NCBI GenBank assembly: GCA_031291475.1
Contig: JARLIY010000132.1
Coordinates: 186,001-250,000 of the forward strand
Direction of reading: 5' to 3'
Origin: Xanthobacteraceae bacterium
Lineage (GTDB): Bacteria; Pseudomonadota; Alphaproteobacteria; Rhizobiales; Xanthobacteraceae
DNA length: 64,000 bases
Shown here: positions 1 through 9,552 of the stretch, in pieces
Numbering within the stretch: the first letter of the stretch is position 1
Layout of the letters: every line of letters begins with the position of its first letter
Made by a program: the position numbers and the translations under genes
Notes under the pieces: generated by a model
Told to the model about the DNA's origin: nothing
The model's database searches: none
Seen by the model: only the letters and a program-made list of their open reading frames with translations

Positions 1-461
<461 letters not shown>

Positions 462-464
<3 letters not shown>

Positions 465-541
465 AGGACACACGACAGAAGACGGATAGAAAGGACTTCT
501 TGTCCGTCCTCTGTCCTCCATCGTCTGTCGTCCTGTCGAAA
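462..541. repeat. phaA-phaB intercistronic inverted repeat
   Basis: The spacer between phaA and phaB is largely an imperfect palindrome built from GACGGA/TCCGTC and AGGACA/TGTCCT words, with an inner hairpin GGAC-ttctt-GTCC. It would form an RNA stem between the two cistrons. It resembles short palindromic intergenic elements common in Hyphomicrobiales; that family assignment is from memory. It could tune the phaB level or stabilise the upstream message. Confidence 0.45.
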
Positions 542-569
542 GAAGTGAAAAGACTCTGGGAGGGACACC

Positions 570-1295
570 ATGCCACGCGTCGCAGTCGTGACGGGGGGTA
601 CGCGCGGTATCGGCGCGGCTATCTCCAAGGCGCTCAAGGCGGCGGGCTACAACGTCGCCGCCGGTTACGCCGGCAATGACGAGGCGGCGCTGAAATTCAA
701 GGCCGAGACCGGCATCCCCGTCTACAAATGGAGCGTGGCGTCCTATGACGCCTGCGCCCAGGCCGTGAAACAGATCGAGGCGGATCTCGGCCCGATCGAC
801 GTGCTGGTCAACAATGCCGGCATCACCCGCGACGCCGTGCTCCATCGCATGAAGCCGGAGCAATGGGCGGAGGTCATGAACACCAACCTCAATTCGCTGT
901 TCAATATGTGCCGGCCGCTGATCGAGGGCATGCGTGCGCGCAAATTCGGCCGCATCATCAACATCTCCTCGATCAACGGCCAAAAGGGCCAAATGGGGCA
1001 GACGAATTATTCCGCCGCCAAGGCCGGCGAAATCGGCTTCACCAAGGCACTGGCGCTGGAAAGCGCCAAGAGCGGCATTACCGTCAACGCCATCGCGCCG
1101 GGCTATATCAACACCGAGATGGTGCAGGCGGTGCCGAAGGACGTGCTGGAGAAATCGATCCTGCCGACCATTCCGATCGGCCGGCTCGGCGAGCCGGAGG
1201 AGATCGCACGTTGCGTGGTGTTTCTTGCCTCCGACGACGCCGGCCTCATCACCGGCTCGACGCTCACCGCCAATGGCGGGCAATACATCACGTAG
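570..1295 (+). CDS. phaB: acetoacetyl-CoA reductase (NADPH), SDR family
   Basis: 241 residues, the usual PhaB length. Reduces acetoacetyl-CoA to (R)-3-hydroxybutyryl-CoA for PHB polymerisation in the cytosol. The N-terminal nucleotide-binding motif TGGTRGIG, the NNAG motif, the catalytic SSINGQKGQMGQTNYSAAK segment (Ser, Tyr-x3-Lys) and the PGYINTEM motif are all present; these are typical of PhaB rather than FabG. A GGGAGG ribosome-binding site lies a few bases upstream of the ATG. It ends 2 bp before the convergent PAP2 gene. Confidence 0.95.
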   Translation: MPRVAVVTGGTRGIGAAISKALKAAGYNVAAGYAGNDEAALKFKAETGIPVYKWSVASYDACAQAVKQIEADLGPIDVLVNNAGITRDAVLHRMKPEQWAEVMNTNLNSLFNMCRPLIEGMRARKFGRIINISSINGQKGQMGQTNYSAAKAGEIGFTKALALESAKSGITVNAIAPGYINTEMVQAVPKDVLEKSILPTIPIGRLGEPEEIARCVVFLASDDAGLITGSTLTANGGQYIT

Positions 1296-1297
1296 CT

Positions 1298-2329
1298 TTA
1301 CGTGGCTTTCATACTCGGCGCGGCCGCGGAAAGGTTTCCGCCGAACGAGGTCGTTCCCGCTTGGGGAGCGGCATCTTCCCGGATGGAAGACCTATGCGCA
1401 ACGAAGCGGTCTTTCGCCCCGATGACGCGCTTTGCCACGGCGTGAGCGAAAAACGCCATGCCGCCTCCCGCGAGGATGTCGCAAAAATAGTGCGCGCCCT
1501 CGGTGACGGTGCCGCCGAGCATGGCCGCATCCAGAATGAGCAAGACCGCAAAAATGCGGGGAAAACCGCGCAAGGTGAGCGGCGTCAAGACCGCGATGGT
1601 CGCATGGAATGAGGGAAAGGTGGCGATGCCGCCCGGAGCATCATCCATGACCAGCGATCCGGCCTCCCGCAGCCGCACGAGATGATCGAGCGGCGTTGCG
1701 CCGGTAAATTGCAAAAGGTGGAAGGCGGCGCGGTCGACGAAGGCGATCGGACCGGCCGCCGGCATCAGCGCGGATATGACAATCGTGAATGCGAAAGCGA
1801 TCACGAAGGCGAGCAGATAGGCGCGCAGTTCGCTGATCCGGCTTGCCACCGCCAAAACCACGAGCGGAAGAACGGTCTGGGGCAGGATGCTGTTGTAGGC
1901 CAGACGAAATACGGTTTGGACGGCGGGGTGGCGGTCGACCCAATGGGCATAATCGAGCCACTCGAAACCGAGCATCTTGTCGGCGCTGGCGATGAGCTGA
2001 TCTTGAAGTGGGAACGCCAAGCGTTGCATGGCGTAAGCTGCGAGCACGCCGCACACAATGGTAACCGCCAAATACAGGAAGCCGTAGAGAATGGTCTGGA
2101 TGGTTTCGATGACGCGGGTTTTGGGCGCAAGCTGGGTGAGAACGTCGAGCACCACGGCACCGATGACCAGCATGACGATATTGGGGAGCGACGCGAGGTG
2201 GAATTTCGTGGCAACCGAAGCGACAACGCCCACCGCCGCCAGCCCAAGCGTCAGGAAAAGCGCCGGGTGCGAAACCGGGCTGACGCGCGATCCGTGAGTT
2301 GCGCCGTGCACGGGCAGGGCAAGGTCCAT
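1298..2329 (-). CDS. PAP2-superfamily membrane phosphatase
   Basis: 343 residues from the chosen ATG. Several hydrophobic helices (about residues 20-40, 55-75, 80-110, 150-195, 260-300). The C-terminal third has FPSFHATIAV and, later, GTVTEGAHYFCDILAGG. These correspond to the PSxH and GxHYxxDxxxG catalytic motifs of the PAP2 family, in the variant of the inositolphosphotransferase/Aur1-like branch. Likely acts on a lipid phosphate or phosphoinositide-like substrate in the inner membrane; the substrate is unknown. The reading frame stays open 50 codons further upstream, but that part is Arg/Ser-rich and non-conserved in look. I chose the ATG at 2329, preceded by AGGA at short spacing; this start is uncertain. 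Confidence 0.75.
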   Translation of the reverse strand: MDLALPVHGATHGSRVSPVSHPALFLTLGLAAVGVVASVATKFHLASLPNIVMLVIGAVVLDVLTQLAPKTRVIETIQTILYGFLYLAVTIVCGVLAAYAMQRLAFPLQDQLIASADKMLGFEWLDYAHWVDRHPAVQTVFRLAYNSILPQTVLPLVVLAVASRISELRAYLLAFVIAFAFTIVISALMPAAGPIAFVDRAAFHLLQFTGATPLDHLVRLREAGSLVMDDAPGGIATFPSFHATIAVLTPLTLRGFPRIFAVLLILDAAMLGGTVTEGAHYFCDILAGGGMAFFAHAVAKRVIGAKDRFVAHRSSIREDAAPQAGTTSFGGNLSAAAPSMKAT

Positions 2330-2518
2330 TCCTGAATATCCCCAAAACGCCTCGAAAGACTGCGGCTGATTTTCTTTTGGATTGCTGCCGCCCGCGGAAT
2401 ACGCTGTTCGCCGACATTGAACTGCGGTGCTTAAAACACTCTTTCTGCAAATGGCGAAAAACCGACCGCCGCGCCTCATGGTAAATCGGTTGGGAACGTC
2501 AGCTCTTCCGGCAACCCC

Positions 2519-2956
2519 CTAATCGGCTGGCGTCCAGGCTTTCGGCGCCAGCTCGAACTTGGCAAATTCGAAGCCCGGCGCCACCGTGCAACCGACAAGC
2601 GTCCACGCACCGAGACTTTGCGCCGCCTGCCAGGCATGAGCCGGCACGATGGCTTGCGGCCGTTCGCCGGCGGCAAGATTGCCGCCGAGCGCGATGCGTT
2701 CGCGGCGCCCCTCGTCCGCGATTTCGAGTTCCAGCGGCGCGCCGGCGTGCCAATGCCAGATTTCGGCGGCATCGACCCGATGCCAGTGCGAACGCTCGCC
2801 GCGGGCCAGCAGGAAGTAGATCGCAGTCGATGCGGCGCGGCTGCCATCGACTTGCCGCGCATCGCGAAAAGTCTCGCGGAAATGGCCGCCCTCCGGATGC
2901 GGCTTGAGATCGAGCAACCGGATCACGTCGCGAGCGGTGAGTTCTTGCGCCGTCAA
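2519..2956 (-). CDS. cupin family protein (DUF985)
   Basis: 145 residues with the DUF985 cupin pattern: LKPHPEGGHFRETFRD near the N-terminus, TAIYFLLARGERSHWHRVDAAEIWHWHAG (the metal-binding His/Glu cupin motif 1), and LVGCTVAPGFEFAKFEL near the C-terminus. A small beta-barrel metalloprotein of unknown reaction. I start it at a TTG whose bases overlap the TGA stop of gloB (TTGA), which implies translational coupling; a GTG 30 bp further in is the alternative. It is the second gene of a gloB-cupin operon. Confidence 0.82.
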   Translation of the reverse strand: MTAQELTARDVIRLLDLKPHPEGGHFRETFRDARQVDGSRAASTAIYFLLARGERSHWHRVDAAEIWHWHAGAPLELEIADEGRRERIALGGNLAAGERPQAIVPAHAWQAAQSLGAWTLVGCTVAPGFEFAKFELAPKAWTPAD

Positions 2957-3720
2957 AATTTGTTTTTGCGCTCGCGGATTTCCGCGAACACTTTCCAGGC
3001 CGGACTGCCGGCGAGCCCGACGGCTTTGGCGACTTCGGGCAGGTCGGCGCGCAAGAATGGATTGTCGGCCTTCTCCGCGCCGATGGTTGCCGGAATGGTC
3101 GCCTTGCCGGCGGCCAGCAAACGCGCGACTTCGTCGGCGCGCGCGGCGAGCGCCTTGTTGTCCGGCTCGATGGTCTTGGCGAAGCGGATATTGGCCGCGG
3201 TGTACTCGTGGCCGCAATAAAACTTCGTGTCGTCGGGCAGGTTGCGCAGCTTGAGCAGCGATTGCCACATCATCTCCGGGTTGCCTTCGATGACGCGGCC
3301 GCAGCCGATGGAAAACAGCGTGTCGCCGACAAAGGCAAGCTTGTCGGCCGGAAAAAAATAAGAGATGTGGCCGGCAGTATGACCGGGCGTGTCGATTACT
3401 TTTCCCTCGATCCCGCCGACGCGTGCGGTCTCGCCCTCGCCGATTGTCGCGTCGACATGCGCGATGCGCTTTGCCTCGTTGCGCGGTGCGACCACGCGGC
3501 AATGATGATGCTCTTTTAATTCCGCAATGCCTTGCGTGTGATCGGCGTGATGGTGGGTGACCAGAATGTCGGTAAGCTTCCAGCCGGTCTTTTGCAGCGC
3601 CGCCTCCACCGCGGCGGCTTCCGGCGCGTCGATCGCGGCCGTCGCCCCGCTTTGCGGGTCGTGCAGTAAAACGCCGAAATTGTCTTTCAGACAGGGGAAG
3701 AGATAGGTTTGCGCCGGCAT
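2953..3720 (-). CDS. gloB: hydroxyacylglutathione hydrolase (glyoxalase II)
   Basis: 255 residues, normal for GloB. Hydrolyses S-D-lactoylglutathione to D-lactate and glutathione, the second step of methylglyoxal detoxification. The metallo-beta-lactamase metal motif THHHADH is present, followed by DTPGHTAGH, FVGDTLFSIGCGR and YCGHEYT, then the C-terminal glutathione-binding half ending in AEIRERKNKF. An in-frame ATG exists 15 bp upstream but lies inside the palindromic repeat; the ATG at 3720 has AGGA six bases before it, so I use that one. Confidence 0.94.
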   Translation of the reverse strand: MPAQTYLFPCLKDNFGVLLHDPQSGATAAIDAPEAAAVEAALQKTGWKLTDILVTHHHADHTQGIAELKEHHHCRVVAPRNEAKRIAHVDATIGEGETARVGGIEGKVIDTPGHTAGHISYFFPADKLAFVGDTLFSIGCGRVIEGNPEMMWQSLLKLRNLPDDTKFYCGHEYTAANIRFAKTIEPDNKALAARADEVARLLAAGKATIPATIGAEKADNPFLRADLPEVAKAVGLAGSPAWKVFAEIRERKNKF

Positions 3721-3730
3721 GGGTTTTCCT

Positions 3731-3869
3731 GTCATTCCGGGGCGCGGGCACGCCCGCGAGCCCGGAATCCATAGTCACTGCGGGTTAAAATAGGCACTGC
3801 GCATTATTAACCGCAAGGCCAGCGGTTATGGATTCCGGGTTCGCGCCATCGGCGCGCCCCGGAATGACG
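3731..3869. repeat. long palindromic intergenic repeat (MITE/RPE-like)
   Basis: A ~139-bp near-perfect palindrome between divergent gloB and the methyltransferase gene. The outer arms read GTCATTCCGGGGCGCG and CGCGCCCCGGAATGAC. The next arms are GCCCGGAATCCATA / TATGGATTCCGGGT, with TTAA-CCGC words at the centre. Such elements recur between genes in Bradyrhizobium/Rhodopseudomonas-type genomes (from memory). No coding capacity is apparent. Confidence 0.85.
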
Positions 3870-3884
3870 TGCTATTTTGCCGCC

Positions 3885-4673
3885 ATGGATGTCGTCGATC
3901 TCCGCAACTTCTATGCCCAGCGGCTTGGCGTCGTGGCCCGCCGCTTTATCGGCCGCGGTATTCGCGCGCGCTGGAGCGATACGACCTCCTTGCGCGTGCT
4001 TGGGATCGGCTATGCCACGCCCTATCTCGGACTGTTCCGCGAAGAGGCCGAGCGCTGTCTCGCCCTGATGCCGGCGCCGCAGGGGGTGGTGCGCTGGCCG
4101 TCGTCGAAGCCGGCGCTCGCCGCTTTGGTCGAAGAGGACGACTTGCCGCTCACCGATGCCGCCGTCGATCGCGTGCTCCTGGTGCACGCGCTGGAAAATT
4201 CCATCGACCCGGTCGGATTGCTGCGCGAAGTGTGGCGGGTGCTGGCCGGCGGCGGGCGGCTCCTGGCGGTCGTGCCGAACCGGCGCGGATTGTGGGCGCG
4301 CATGGATACGACGCCCTTCGGCCAGGGCCGACCCTATTCGCGCCCGCAGATCACCCATCTCCTGCGCGAGACCTGGTTCACGCCGACCGGCTGGGGGGAA
4401 GCGCTGTATGTCCCGCCGATCGCGCGCGGCTGGTTCCTGCGCTCGGCCGTGGCCTGGGAGCGCGCCGGCTCGACGATTTCGGCGCCGTTCGCCGGCGTGC
4501 ACATCGTCGAGGCAACCAAACAGGTCTATCGCGCGATCCCGGCGCGGCGTGAGCGGCACCGCCTGATGCCGGCGCTGCAGCCGGTGCTCGCCCCCTCGCC
4601 GGGCGCGGCCGCATTGTCGCCCTTCGGCGGCGAGCCGCTGGCTTCGCCGTCGCCGCGCTTACTGCGGCCATGA
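3885..4673 (+). CDS. class I SAM-dependent methyltransferase
   Basis: 262 residues. The N-terminal half contains a Rossmann methyltransferase core: LRVLGIGYATPYLG (SAM-binding motif I position), DDLPLTDAAVDRVLLVHALEN (the acidic motif followed by the typical methyltransferase strand), and LLREVWRVLAGGGRLLAVVPN. Matches the Methyltransf_11 layout; substrate unknown. I start at the ATG 3885 because the in-frame ATG at 3828 lies within the palindromic repeat. Divergent from gloB, a common arrangement in this order (from memory). Confidence 0.85.
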   Translation: MDVVDLRNFYAQRLGVVARRFIGRGIRARWSDTTSLRVLGIGYATPYLGLFREEAERCLALMPAPQGVVRWPSSKPALAALVEEDDLPLTDAAVDRVLLVHALENSIDPVGLLREVWRVLAGGGRLLAVVPNRRGLWARMDTTPFGQGRPYSRPQITHLLRETWFTPTGWGEALYVPPIARGWFLRSAVAWERAGSTISAPFAGVHIVEATKQVYRAIPARRERHRLMPALQPVLAPSPGAAALSPFGGEPLASPSPRLLRP

Positions 4674-4674
4674 T

Positions 4675-5766
4675 TTATTTGGGCCATGATTCCGCGGTGA
4701 CCGCGGCGGCGGCGGTGCCGACAATTTCACTCAGATTGTCGAGGCGCTCGCGTTCCAGCGCTTTGACCAGCGCCGCCTTGATCTCGCCGACGAGGCCGAG
4801 CCCACGGAACACCAAAGCCGAATAAAGCTGAACCAGGCTCGCGCCGGCGCGAAACTTGGCCAGCGCGGTAGAGCCGGAATCGATGCCGCCAGCGCCGATC
4901 AGCGGGAATGCCGCTTCGACCCGCACATAGGTCTCTGCCAGCATGCGGGTCGCCAAATGGAACAGCGGGCGTCCCGACAGGCCGCCGGCTTCCCTGGCGG
5001 CGCCGGCGCGCAGACTCGGCGGCCGCGACAGCGTGGTATTGCCGACGATCATGCCGTCGATGCGTCGCGCGCGGGCGATGCCGACAATATCGTCCAGCTC
5101 GCCGAGCGAAACATCCGGCGCGATCTTGAGCAGCACCGGCGTCGGGCCGGCAAGCGGCGCCACGCGTTCGCGCGCCTCGACCACGCGGGCCAGCAGGTCA
5201 TCGAGCGCGCCGGCCTGCTGCAGGTTGCGCAAGCCCGGGGTGTTGGGAGAAGACACGTTGACGGTGACGTAGCTCGCTACCGCGGCGAAGCGTTCGATCA
5301 GCCGCACATAATCGGCGGCGCGATCAGGCGCGTCCTTGTTGGCGCCGATATTGATGCCGACGATTCCTCCTGCATTCGCCCGTGCAGCCAGCCGCTTGAG
5401 CACGGCGTCGGCGCCTTGCGAATTAAAGCCGAGCCGGTTGATCACGGCGCCGTCGGCATCGAGGCGGAATACGCGCGGGCGCGGGTTGCCCGCTTGCGGC
5501 AGCGGCGTGATGGTGCCGACCTCGACAAAGCCGAAGCCGAGCCGCAACAGCGCGTCGGGCACGTCCGCGTTCTTGTCGAAGCCCGCCGCCATTCCGACCG
5601 GATTGGGAAAATTCAGCCCGAAGGCGCGGACGGCAAGCCGCGCTTCGTCGCGCACGCGTCCGAGCGGCGGCGCCAGTTTGAGCATCCTGATCGTGAGCCG
5701 ATGGGCGTCTTCCGGGTCGAGCGCGCGCAGCAGCGGCCGCACCAGACGCTCGAACGATCCGATCAC
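4675..5766 (-). CDS. pyrD: dihydroorotate dehydrogenase (quinone), class 2
   Basis: 363 residues. Oxidises dihydroorotate to orotate with quinone as acceptor at the inner membrane, in pyrimidine synthesis. Motifs: GMAAGFDKNADVPDALL, GFVEVGTITPLPQ, VINRLGFNSQG, the catalytic-Ser segment VNVSSPNTPGLRNLQ, and the FMN-phosphate region LIGAGGIDSG. The GTG start overlaps the TGA of the upstream DUF952 gene (GTGA), so the two are translationally coupled. The reading frame is open further upstream but that stretch only shadows the DUF952 gene. Confidence 0.95.
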   Translation of the reverse strand: MIGSFERLVRPLLRALDPEDAHRLTIRMLKLAPPLGRVRDEARLAVRAFGLNFPNPVGMAAGFDKNADVPDALLRLGFGFVEVGTITPLPQAGNPRPRVFRLDADGAVINRLGFNSQGADAVLKRLAARANAGGIVGINIGANKDAPDRAADYVRLIERFAAVASYVTVNVSSPNTPGLRNLQQAGALDDLLARVVEARERVAPLAGPTPVLLKIAPDVSLGELDDIVGIARARRIDGMIVGNTTLSRPPSLRAGAAREAGGLSGRPLFHLATRMLAETYVRVEAAFPLIGAGGIDSGSTALAKFRAGASLVQLYSALVFRGLGLVGEIKAALVKALERERLDNLSEIVGTAAAAVTAESWPK

Positions 5767-6107
5767 GATGTCAGCTCCGGAAGGACCCGCCGGCCGTCGA
5801 CTTCGTCGGGCAGCGGCTTCGCCCAGCGCACCGCCGCAAGCGGCAACGGCGCGTAGAGATGAGGGAAAAGCTCGCCGTTGCGCGAAACTTCCCACTTCAG
5901 CGCCCCGTCGAGCGCCTCGGCATCGACCGCGACGAGAATCAGATCCGCGGCGCCGGCAAAATGCTTCGCCGCCGTCTCGGCAAGCTGGGCGGCGGTGGAG
6001 AAATGGATGAAGCCGTCGCGCGCATCGGCTGGTGCGCCGCGAAGCCACCCCTCGGTTTCGGCCGCACGCCACGCGGTTCGCTGGCAGATTTTGTAGATCA
6101 TTGTCAC
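5763..6107 (-). CDS. DUF952 family protein
   Basis: 114 residues. Contains the DUF952 signature pattern IYKI...W...GW.GAPADARDGFIHFSTAAQLAETAAKHF, then LILVAVD...LKWE.SR.GELFPHLYAPL. A small cytosolic protein often found beside pyrD in alphaproteobacteria; its biochemical role is not known to me. The second Met (6101) is an equally good start. First gene of a DUF952-pyrD operon, divergent from the S24 regulator. Confidence 0.88.
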   Translation of the reverse strand: MTMIYKICQRTAWRAAETEGWLRGAPADARDGFIHFSTAAQLAETAAKHFAGAADLILVAVDAEALDGALKWEVSRNGELFPHLYAPLPLAAVRWAKPLPDEVDGRRVLPELTS

Positions 6108-6142
6108 GGCGGGCGACCCTAGCCGGACTTGAGCCTACAGGC

Positions 6143-6168
6143 AATAATTCCTATCATCGCGAATTATT
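6143..6168. promoter_or_regulatory. candidate operator of the S24 regulator
   Basis: A perfect inverted repeat, AATAATTC then 10 bases then GAATTATT, sits in the spacer between DUF952-pyrD and the divergent S24-type regulator. The spacing of the half-site centres (~18 bp) suits a dimeric HTH repressor. It is AT-rich in a GC-rich neighbourhood and lies just before the regulator start, so autoregulation is the natural reading; this is inference. Confidence 0.5.
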
Positions 6169-6180
6169 TGCGGGGCATGG

Positions 6181-6810
6181 ATGCTTACCCACGCGCAGGT
6201 CTGGTCGGCGATCGATCGTCTGGCGGCCCGTGCCGGATTGTCCGCTTCGGGGCTTGCCAAGCGCGCCGGCCTCGACCCGACCACCTTCAACAAATCCAAA
6301 CGCGTCACTGCCGAAGGCCGCGCCCGCTGGCCCTCGACCGAGTCGATCGCCAAGGCGCTCGCCGCGACCGGCACGACGATCGAGATCTTCGTCGCATTGA
6401 TCGGCTCCGGCGGCGGGCCGGCGACGCGGGCGGTGCCGCTGCTCGGCTTCGCCGAGGCCGGCGCCGGCGGCTATTTCGACGACGGCGGCTTCCCGGTCGG
6501 CGAAGGCTGGGACGAGATTGCCTTTCCCGCGGTCAGCGACACGCACGCCTACGCGCTCGAAGTCTCCGGCCACTCGATGGAGCCGGCCTACCGCGACGGC
6601 GATGTGATCCTGGTATCGCCGGCGGCGCCGATCCGTCGCGGCGACCGCGTCGTGGTCAAGACCAGTAGCGGCGAGATGATGGCGAAAGAGCTCAAGCGCC
6701 GGACCGCGAAATCGATCGAGCTGTCCTCGCTCAATGCCGAGCATGCCGACCGCACCGTCGCTGCCGCCGACGTGCTCTGGATCGCGCGCATTTTGTGGGC
6801 GAGTCAGTGA
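6181..6810 (+). CDS. S24-family (LexA/CI-like) transcriptional regulator
   Basis: 209 residues. The N-terminal ~65 residues hold an HTH of phage-repressor type (AGLSASGLAKRAGLDPTTFNKSK). The C-terminal half is a peptidase S24 domain: the VSGHSMEPAYRDGD motif with nucleophile Ser132, and the general-base Lys169 in GEMMAKELKRR. An AGAG stretch near residues 93-96 could be the self-cleavage site. Probably a repressor that autocleaves under DNA damage or another stress, or a phage-derived repressor domesticated in the core genome. The likely operator is just upstream. Confidence 0.88.
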   Translation: MLTHAQVWSAIDRLAARAGLSASGLAKRAGLDPTTFNKSKRVTAEGRARWPSTESIAKALAATGTTIEIFVALIGSGGGPATRAVPLLGFAEAGAGGYFDDGGFPVGEGWDEIAFPAVSDTHAYALEVSGHSMEPAYRDGDVILVSPAAPIRRGDRVVVKTSSGEMMAKELKRRTAKSIELSSLNAEHADRTVAAADVLWIARILWASQ

Positions 6811-6812
6811 TC

Positions 6813-6962
6813 TTATCCTCCCCCGCGAAGCGGGGGAGGGGGACCGCGCGTTAGCGCGGTGGAAGGGGCGTGAATCGCAACCCTTGCCCCCAGCGCCGCA
6901 CGCCCCCTCCACCATGCTTCGCATGGTCCCCCTCCCCCGCACTCCGTGCAGGGAGGATAAGG
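6813..6962. repeat. palindromic intergenic repeat between convergent genes
   Basis: About 150 bp between the S24 gene and lysK. The arms TATCCTCCCCCGC and GCGGGGGAGG...AGGGAGGATAAG face each other, with nested GGGGGACCGCG / GGTCCCCCTCCC and ATGCTTCGCAT stems. It is non-coding, and a strong RNA structure would form on either transcript. It may end both converging transcripts. Confidence 0.75.
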
Positions 6963-6968
6963 ATTGCG

Positions 6969-8609
6969 TCATGCGCTCCGCGCCAGCGCGCCGTCGATCA
7001 TGTCGATGGTGTTCTGGATGCCGTAGGCGGCGACGAAAGAGCCGAAGCGCGGGCCTTTCTCCTGGCCGAGCAGCACCTGATAGAGCATGTTGAACCAGTC
7101 GAGCGACACGCCGGGCTTGCCGTCCTTGGCTTTTTTCTTCTCGTCCAAAAACGGCTCGCGGCGGCCGACCTCGTAGACCACGTCCTGGATCGCTTGCGCG
7201 GAGGCGTCCGCGGGCAGCTGCGACAGCGCATCGCGCAGATCGATCAGCGCCGCGCGCTCGATCGCGCTCGGCTCGCGGAATTTTTTCGCCGGCAGCACGA
7301 AATCGCGGAAATAGTGGATGGCGTAATTGACCAGCGCCTGGAGATGCGGATGCGTCTGCCGGGTCACGCCCGCGCGGTAACAGCCGATGAAGCCCCAAAG
7401 CGTATCGGCATTTTCCGCATTCGAGGCGGTGACCAGCGAAATGAGCATGCCGAAGGTCACCGGATGATCGATCTGCGGCGGCGCGCCGCCGTGGATGTGC
7501 CAGACCGGATTGGCGAGCCGCTCCTTCCAGCTCTGCCGCTGATAGGCGTCGAGGAATTGTTGATACTCGTCGACGTGGCGCGGGATGACGTCGAAATAGA
7601 GCCGCTTCGCCGCCCTCGGCTCGCGATACATGAACAACGCCAGACTCTCCGGGCTGGCATAGCGCAGCCACTCCTCGATGGTGAGCCCGTTGCCTTTCGA
7701 CTTGGAGATTTTCTGGCCGTTCTCGTCGAGGAAGAGCTCGTAGTTGAACCCTTCCGGCGGCACACCGCCCAGCGTCCGGCAAATCTGCCCCGACAGCTTG
7801 ACCGAATCGATCAGGTCCTTGCCGGCCATCTCGTAATCGACGCCGAGCGCCACCCAGCGCATCGCCCAATCCGGTTTCCATTGCAATTTGCAACGCCCGC
7901 CGGTGACCGGCGTGGTGACGGGCTTTTGCGTATCGGGATCCTGGTAGGTGATGGTTCCCGCTTGCGCATCATGCGCCACAACCGGCACCTGCAGCACCGC
8001 GCCGGTTTGCGGCGAGATCGGCAAAAACGGCGAATAAGTTTCGGCGCGCTCTTCGCGGAGCGACGGCAGCATGATCGCCATCACCTTATCGAAATGCGCG
8101 AGCACGTTGAGCAGCGCCGCGTCGAAACGCCCGGACGTGTAGCAGGCGGTCGACGACATGAATTCGTAGTCGAAGCCGAATTGATCGAGAAAGGCGCGCA
8201 GCCGCGCGTTGTTGTGCGCGGCGAAGCTTTCATGCGTGCCGAACGGATCGGGCACCCCGGTCAGCGGCTGGCCGAGATGCTTTCCAACCATCTCCTTGTT
8301 GGGGATGTTGTCGGGCACTTTGCGTAAAGCGTCCATGTCGTCGGAGAACGCGATCAGCCGCGTCTTGATCTTGTCCGTGGTGAGCACGCGGAAGGCGTGA
8401 CGCACCATGGTCGTGCGCAAGACCTCGCCGAAGGTGCCGATATGCGGCAGGCCGGAGGGGCCGTAGCCGGTCTCGAAAATCACCTCGTCCTTCGGCTTCT
8501 GCTTTAGTCGCGCGACGATCTTGCGCGCCTCCTCGAACGGCCAGGCGTGCGACTGTTCCGCGAACTCGCGCAATTGCGCCGGATTTTCATTGGAATCGGC
8601 CGTCATCAT
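6969..8609 (-). CDS. lysK: lysyl-tRNA synthetase, class I
   Basis: 546 residues. Charges tRNA-Lys; class I LysRS replaces the usual class II enzyme in many alphaproteobacteria and archaea. The class I signatures are visible: [15 protein letters not shown] (HIGH-like) near residue 50 and [10 protein letters not shown] (KMSKS-like) near residue 300. The C-terminal helical cage domain ends in [18 protein letters not shown]. The adjacent start codons at 8609/8606 cannot be separated. The gene is monocistronic. Confidence 0.95.
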   Translation of the reverse strand: MMTADSNENPAQLREFAEQSHAWPFEEARKIVARLKQKPKDEVIFETGYGPSGLPHIGTFGEVLRTTMVRHAFRVLTTDKIKTRLIAFSDDMDALRKVPDNIPNKEMVGKHLGQPLTGVPDPFGTHESFAAHNNARLRAFLDQFGFDYEFMSSTACYTSGRFDAALLNVLAHFDKVMAIMLPSLREERAETYSPFLPISPQTGAVLQVPVVAHDAQAGTITYQDPDTQKPVTTPVTGGRCKLQWKPDWAMRWVALGVDYEMAGKDLIDSVKLSGQICRTLGGVPPEGFNYELFLDENGQKISKSKGNGLTIEEWLRYASPESLALFMYREPRAAKRLYFDVIPRHVDEYQQFLDAYQRQSWKERLANPVWHIHGGAPPQIDHPVTFGMLISLVTASNAENADTLWGFIGCYRAGVTRQTHPHLQALVNYAIHYFRDFVLPAKKFREPSAIERAALIDLRDALSQLPADASAQAIQDVVYEVGRREPFLDEKKKAKDGKPGVSLDWFNMLYQVLLGQEKGPRFGSFVAAYGIQNTIDMIDGALARSA

Positions 8610-8643
8610 TCAAATCCATAGACCCCTATCGGTCGTCATGGAA

Positions 8644-9552
8644 TCAAAACGGGCTGATCGGGAAATAACGCAGCCACAAATCGGTGAAGCTTCCCTTCTC
8701 CCATAGCTGGAACAAGGCCCAGTTCAGGGACAGCCGTAACAGATCGTTGCCGCGCTTGACCGCAATGCCGACGCCTTCGCCGAAATAGCGGCTCTCCAGA
8801 AACGGTCCGCCGCGGAAGGCGCAGCAGCCCGCTGAATCGCTGCCGTTGAGCCAGAAGGCGAGCGCGATGCCGTCGCCGAACAAAAGATCGACGTCCTTGC
8901 GGCGCAGCGCTTCGCGCGCAGCTTCCGCGTTGGGATAGGGCCGCAACTCGGCCTCGGTGAACATCGCCTTGAGAAAGGCTTCGTGCGCGGTGCCGGCGAT
9001 CACCGCGATCTTCATGCCTTCGAGCCGTTCCGGCAGCACGTCGCCGATCGGGCTGTCGACCCGCGCCACGAAGCGCGCGGGCGTGCGGTAATAGGGATCG
9101 CTGAAATCGGCGCGGCGGCGCGTCTCGGCGGTCGGCGCGATCGAAGCGATCACGGCGTCGCCGCGATTATCGTTGAGCGCGTCGATCAGCGTGCCGAACG
9201 GCCGCGCCTGGATGGTGCAGCTCACCTTGATCTCGTCGCAAATCAGCCGCGCCAGCTCGACGTTGAATCCGGCCGGATTGCCGTCGGCGCCGGGATAATC
9301 GAATGGCGGGTAATCGAGATCGGTGAGGAAGCGGATCGTGCCGATGCGCGACAGATCGGGCCGTTCCGGCCGCCGCCGCGGGTCCCAGAAACCCGGCACG
9401 GCGACGGCGCGCGGCGGCGTGGCCGTCTCGCCGGCGGCGACCGCCACCCGCTCGCCGGCCGCAAACCAAACAAGCGCGCCGATAAGACAGGCCAAGAGCG
9501 CTTGCGCCGGCAAGCGGTAACAGCCGCGGCATGATGTCGGGACAATTCGCAT
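8644..9552 (-). CDS. periplasmic solute-binding protein, family 3 (amino-acid type)
   Basis: 302 residues. A signal peptide is visible (Arg-containing start, hydrophobic AQALLACLIGALVWFAAG, then Ala-rich AVAAGETA). The mature part has the family 3 fold: IRFLTDLDYPPFDY, NPAGFNVELARLICDEI, DAVIASIAPTAETRRRADFSDPYY and GTAHEAFLKAMF. It ends with FGEGVGIAVKRGNDLL...ALFQLWEKGSFTDLWLRYFP. No permease or ATPase genes are adjacent, so it is an orphan binding protein or a periplasmic sensor-type protein. Confidence 0.87.
   Translation of the reverse strand: MRIVPTSCRGCYRLPAQALLACLIGALVWFAAGERVAVAAGETATPPRAVAVPGFWDPRRRPERPDLSRIGTIRFLTDLDYPPFDYPGADGNPAGFNVELARLICDEIKVSCTIQARPFGTLIDALNDNRGDAVIASIAPTAETRRRADFSDPYYRTPARFVARVDSPIGDVLPERLEGMKIAVIAGTAHEAFLKAMFTEAELRPYPNAEAAREALRRKDVDLLFGDGIALAFWLNGSDSAGCCAFRGGPFLESRYFGEGVGIAVKRGNDLLRLSLNWALFQLWEKGSFTDLWLRYFPISPF

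Noticed and set aside
6870-8327. A 485-codon plus-strand frame opposite lysK
   Set aside because: Antisense shadow; the class I LysRS motifs are complete on the other strand.
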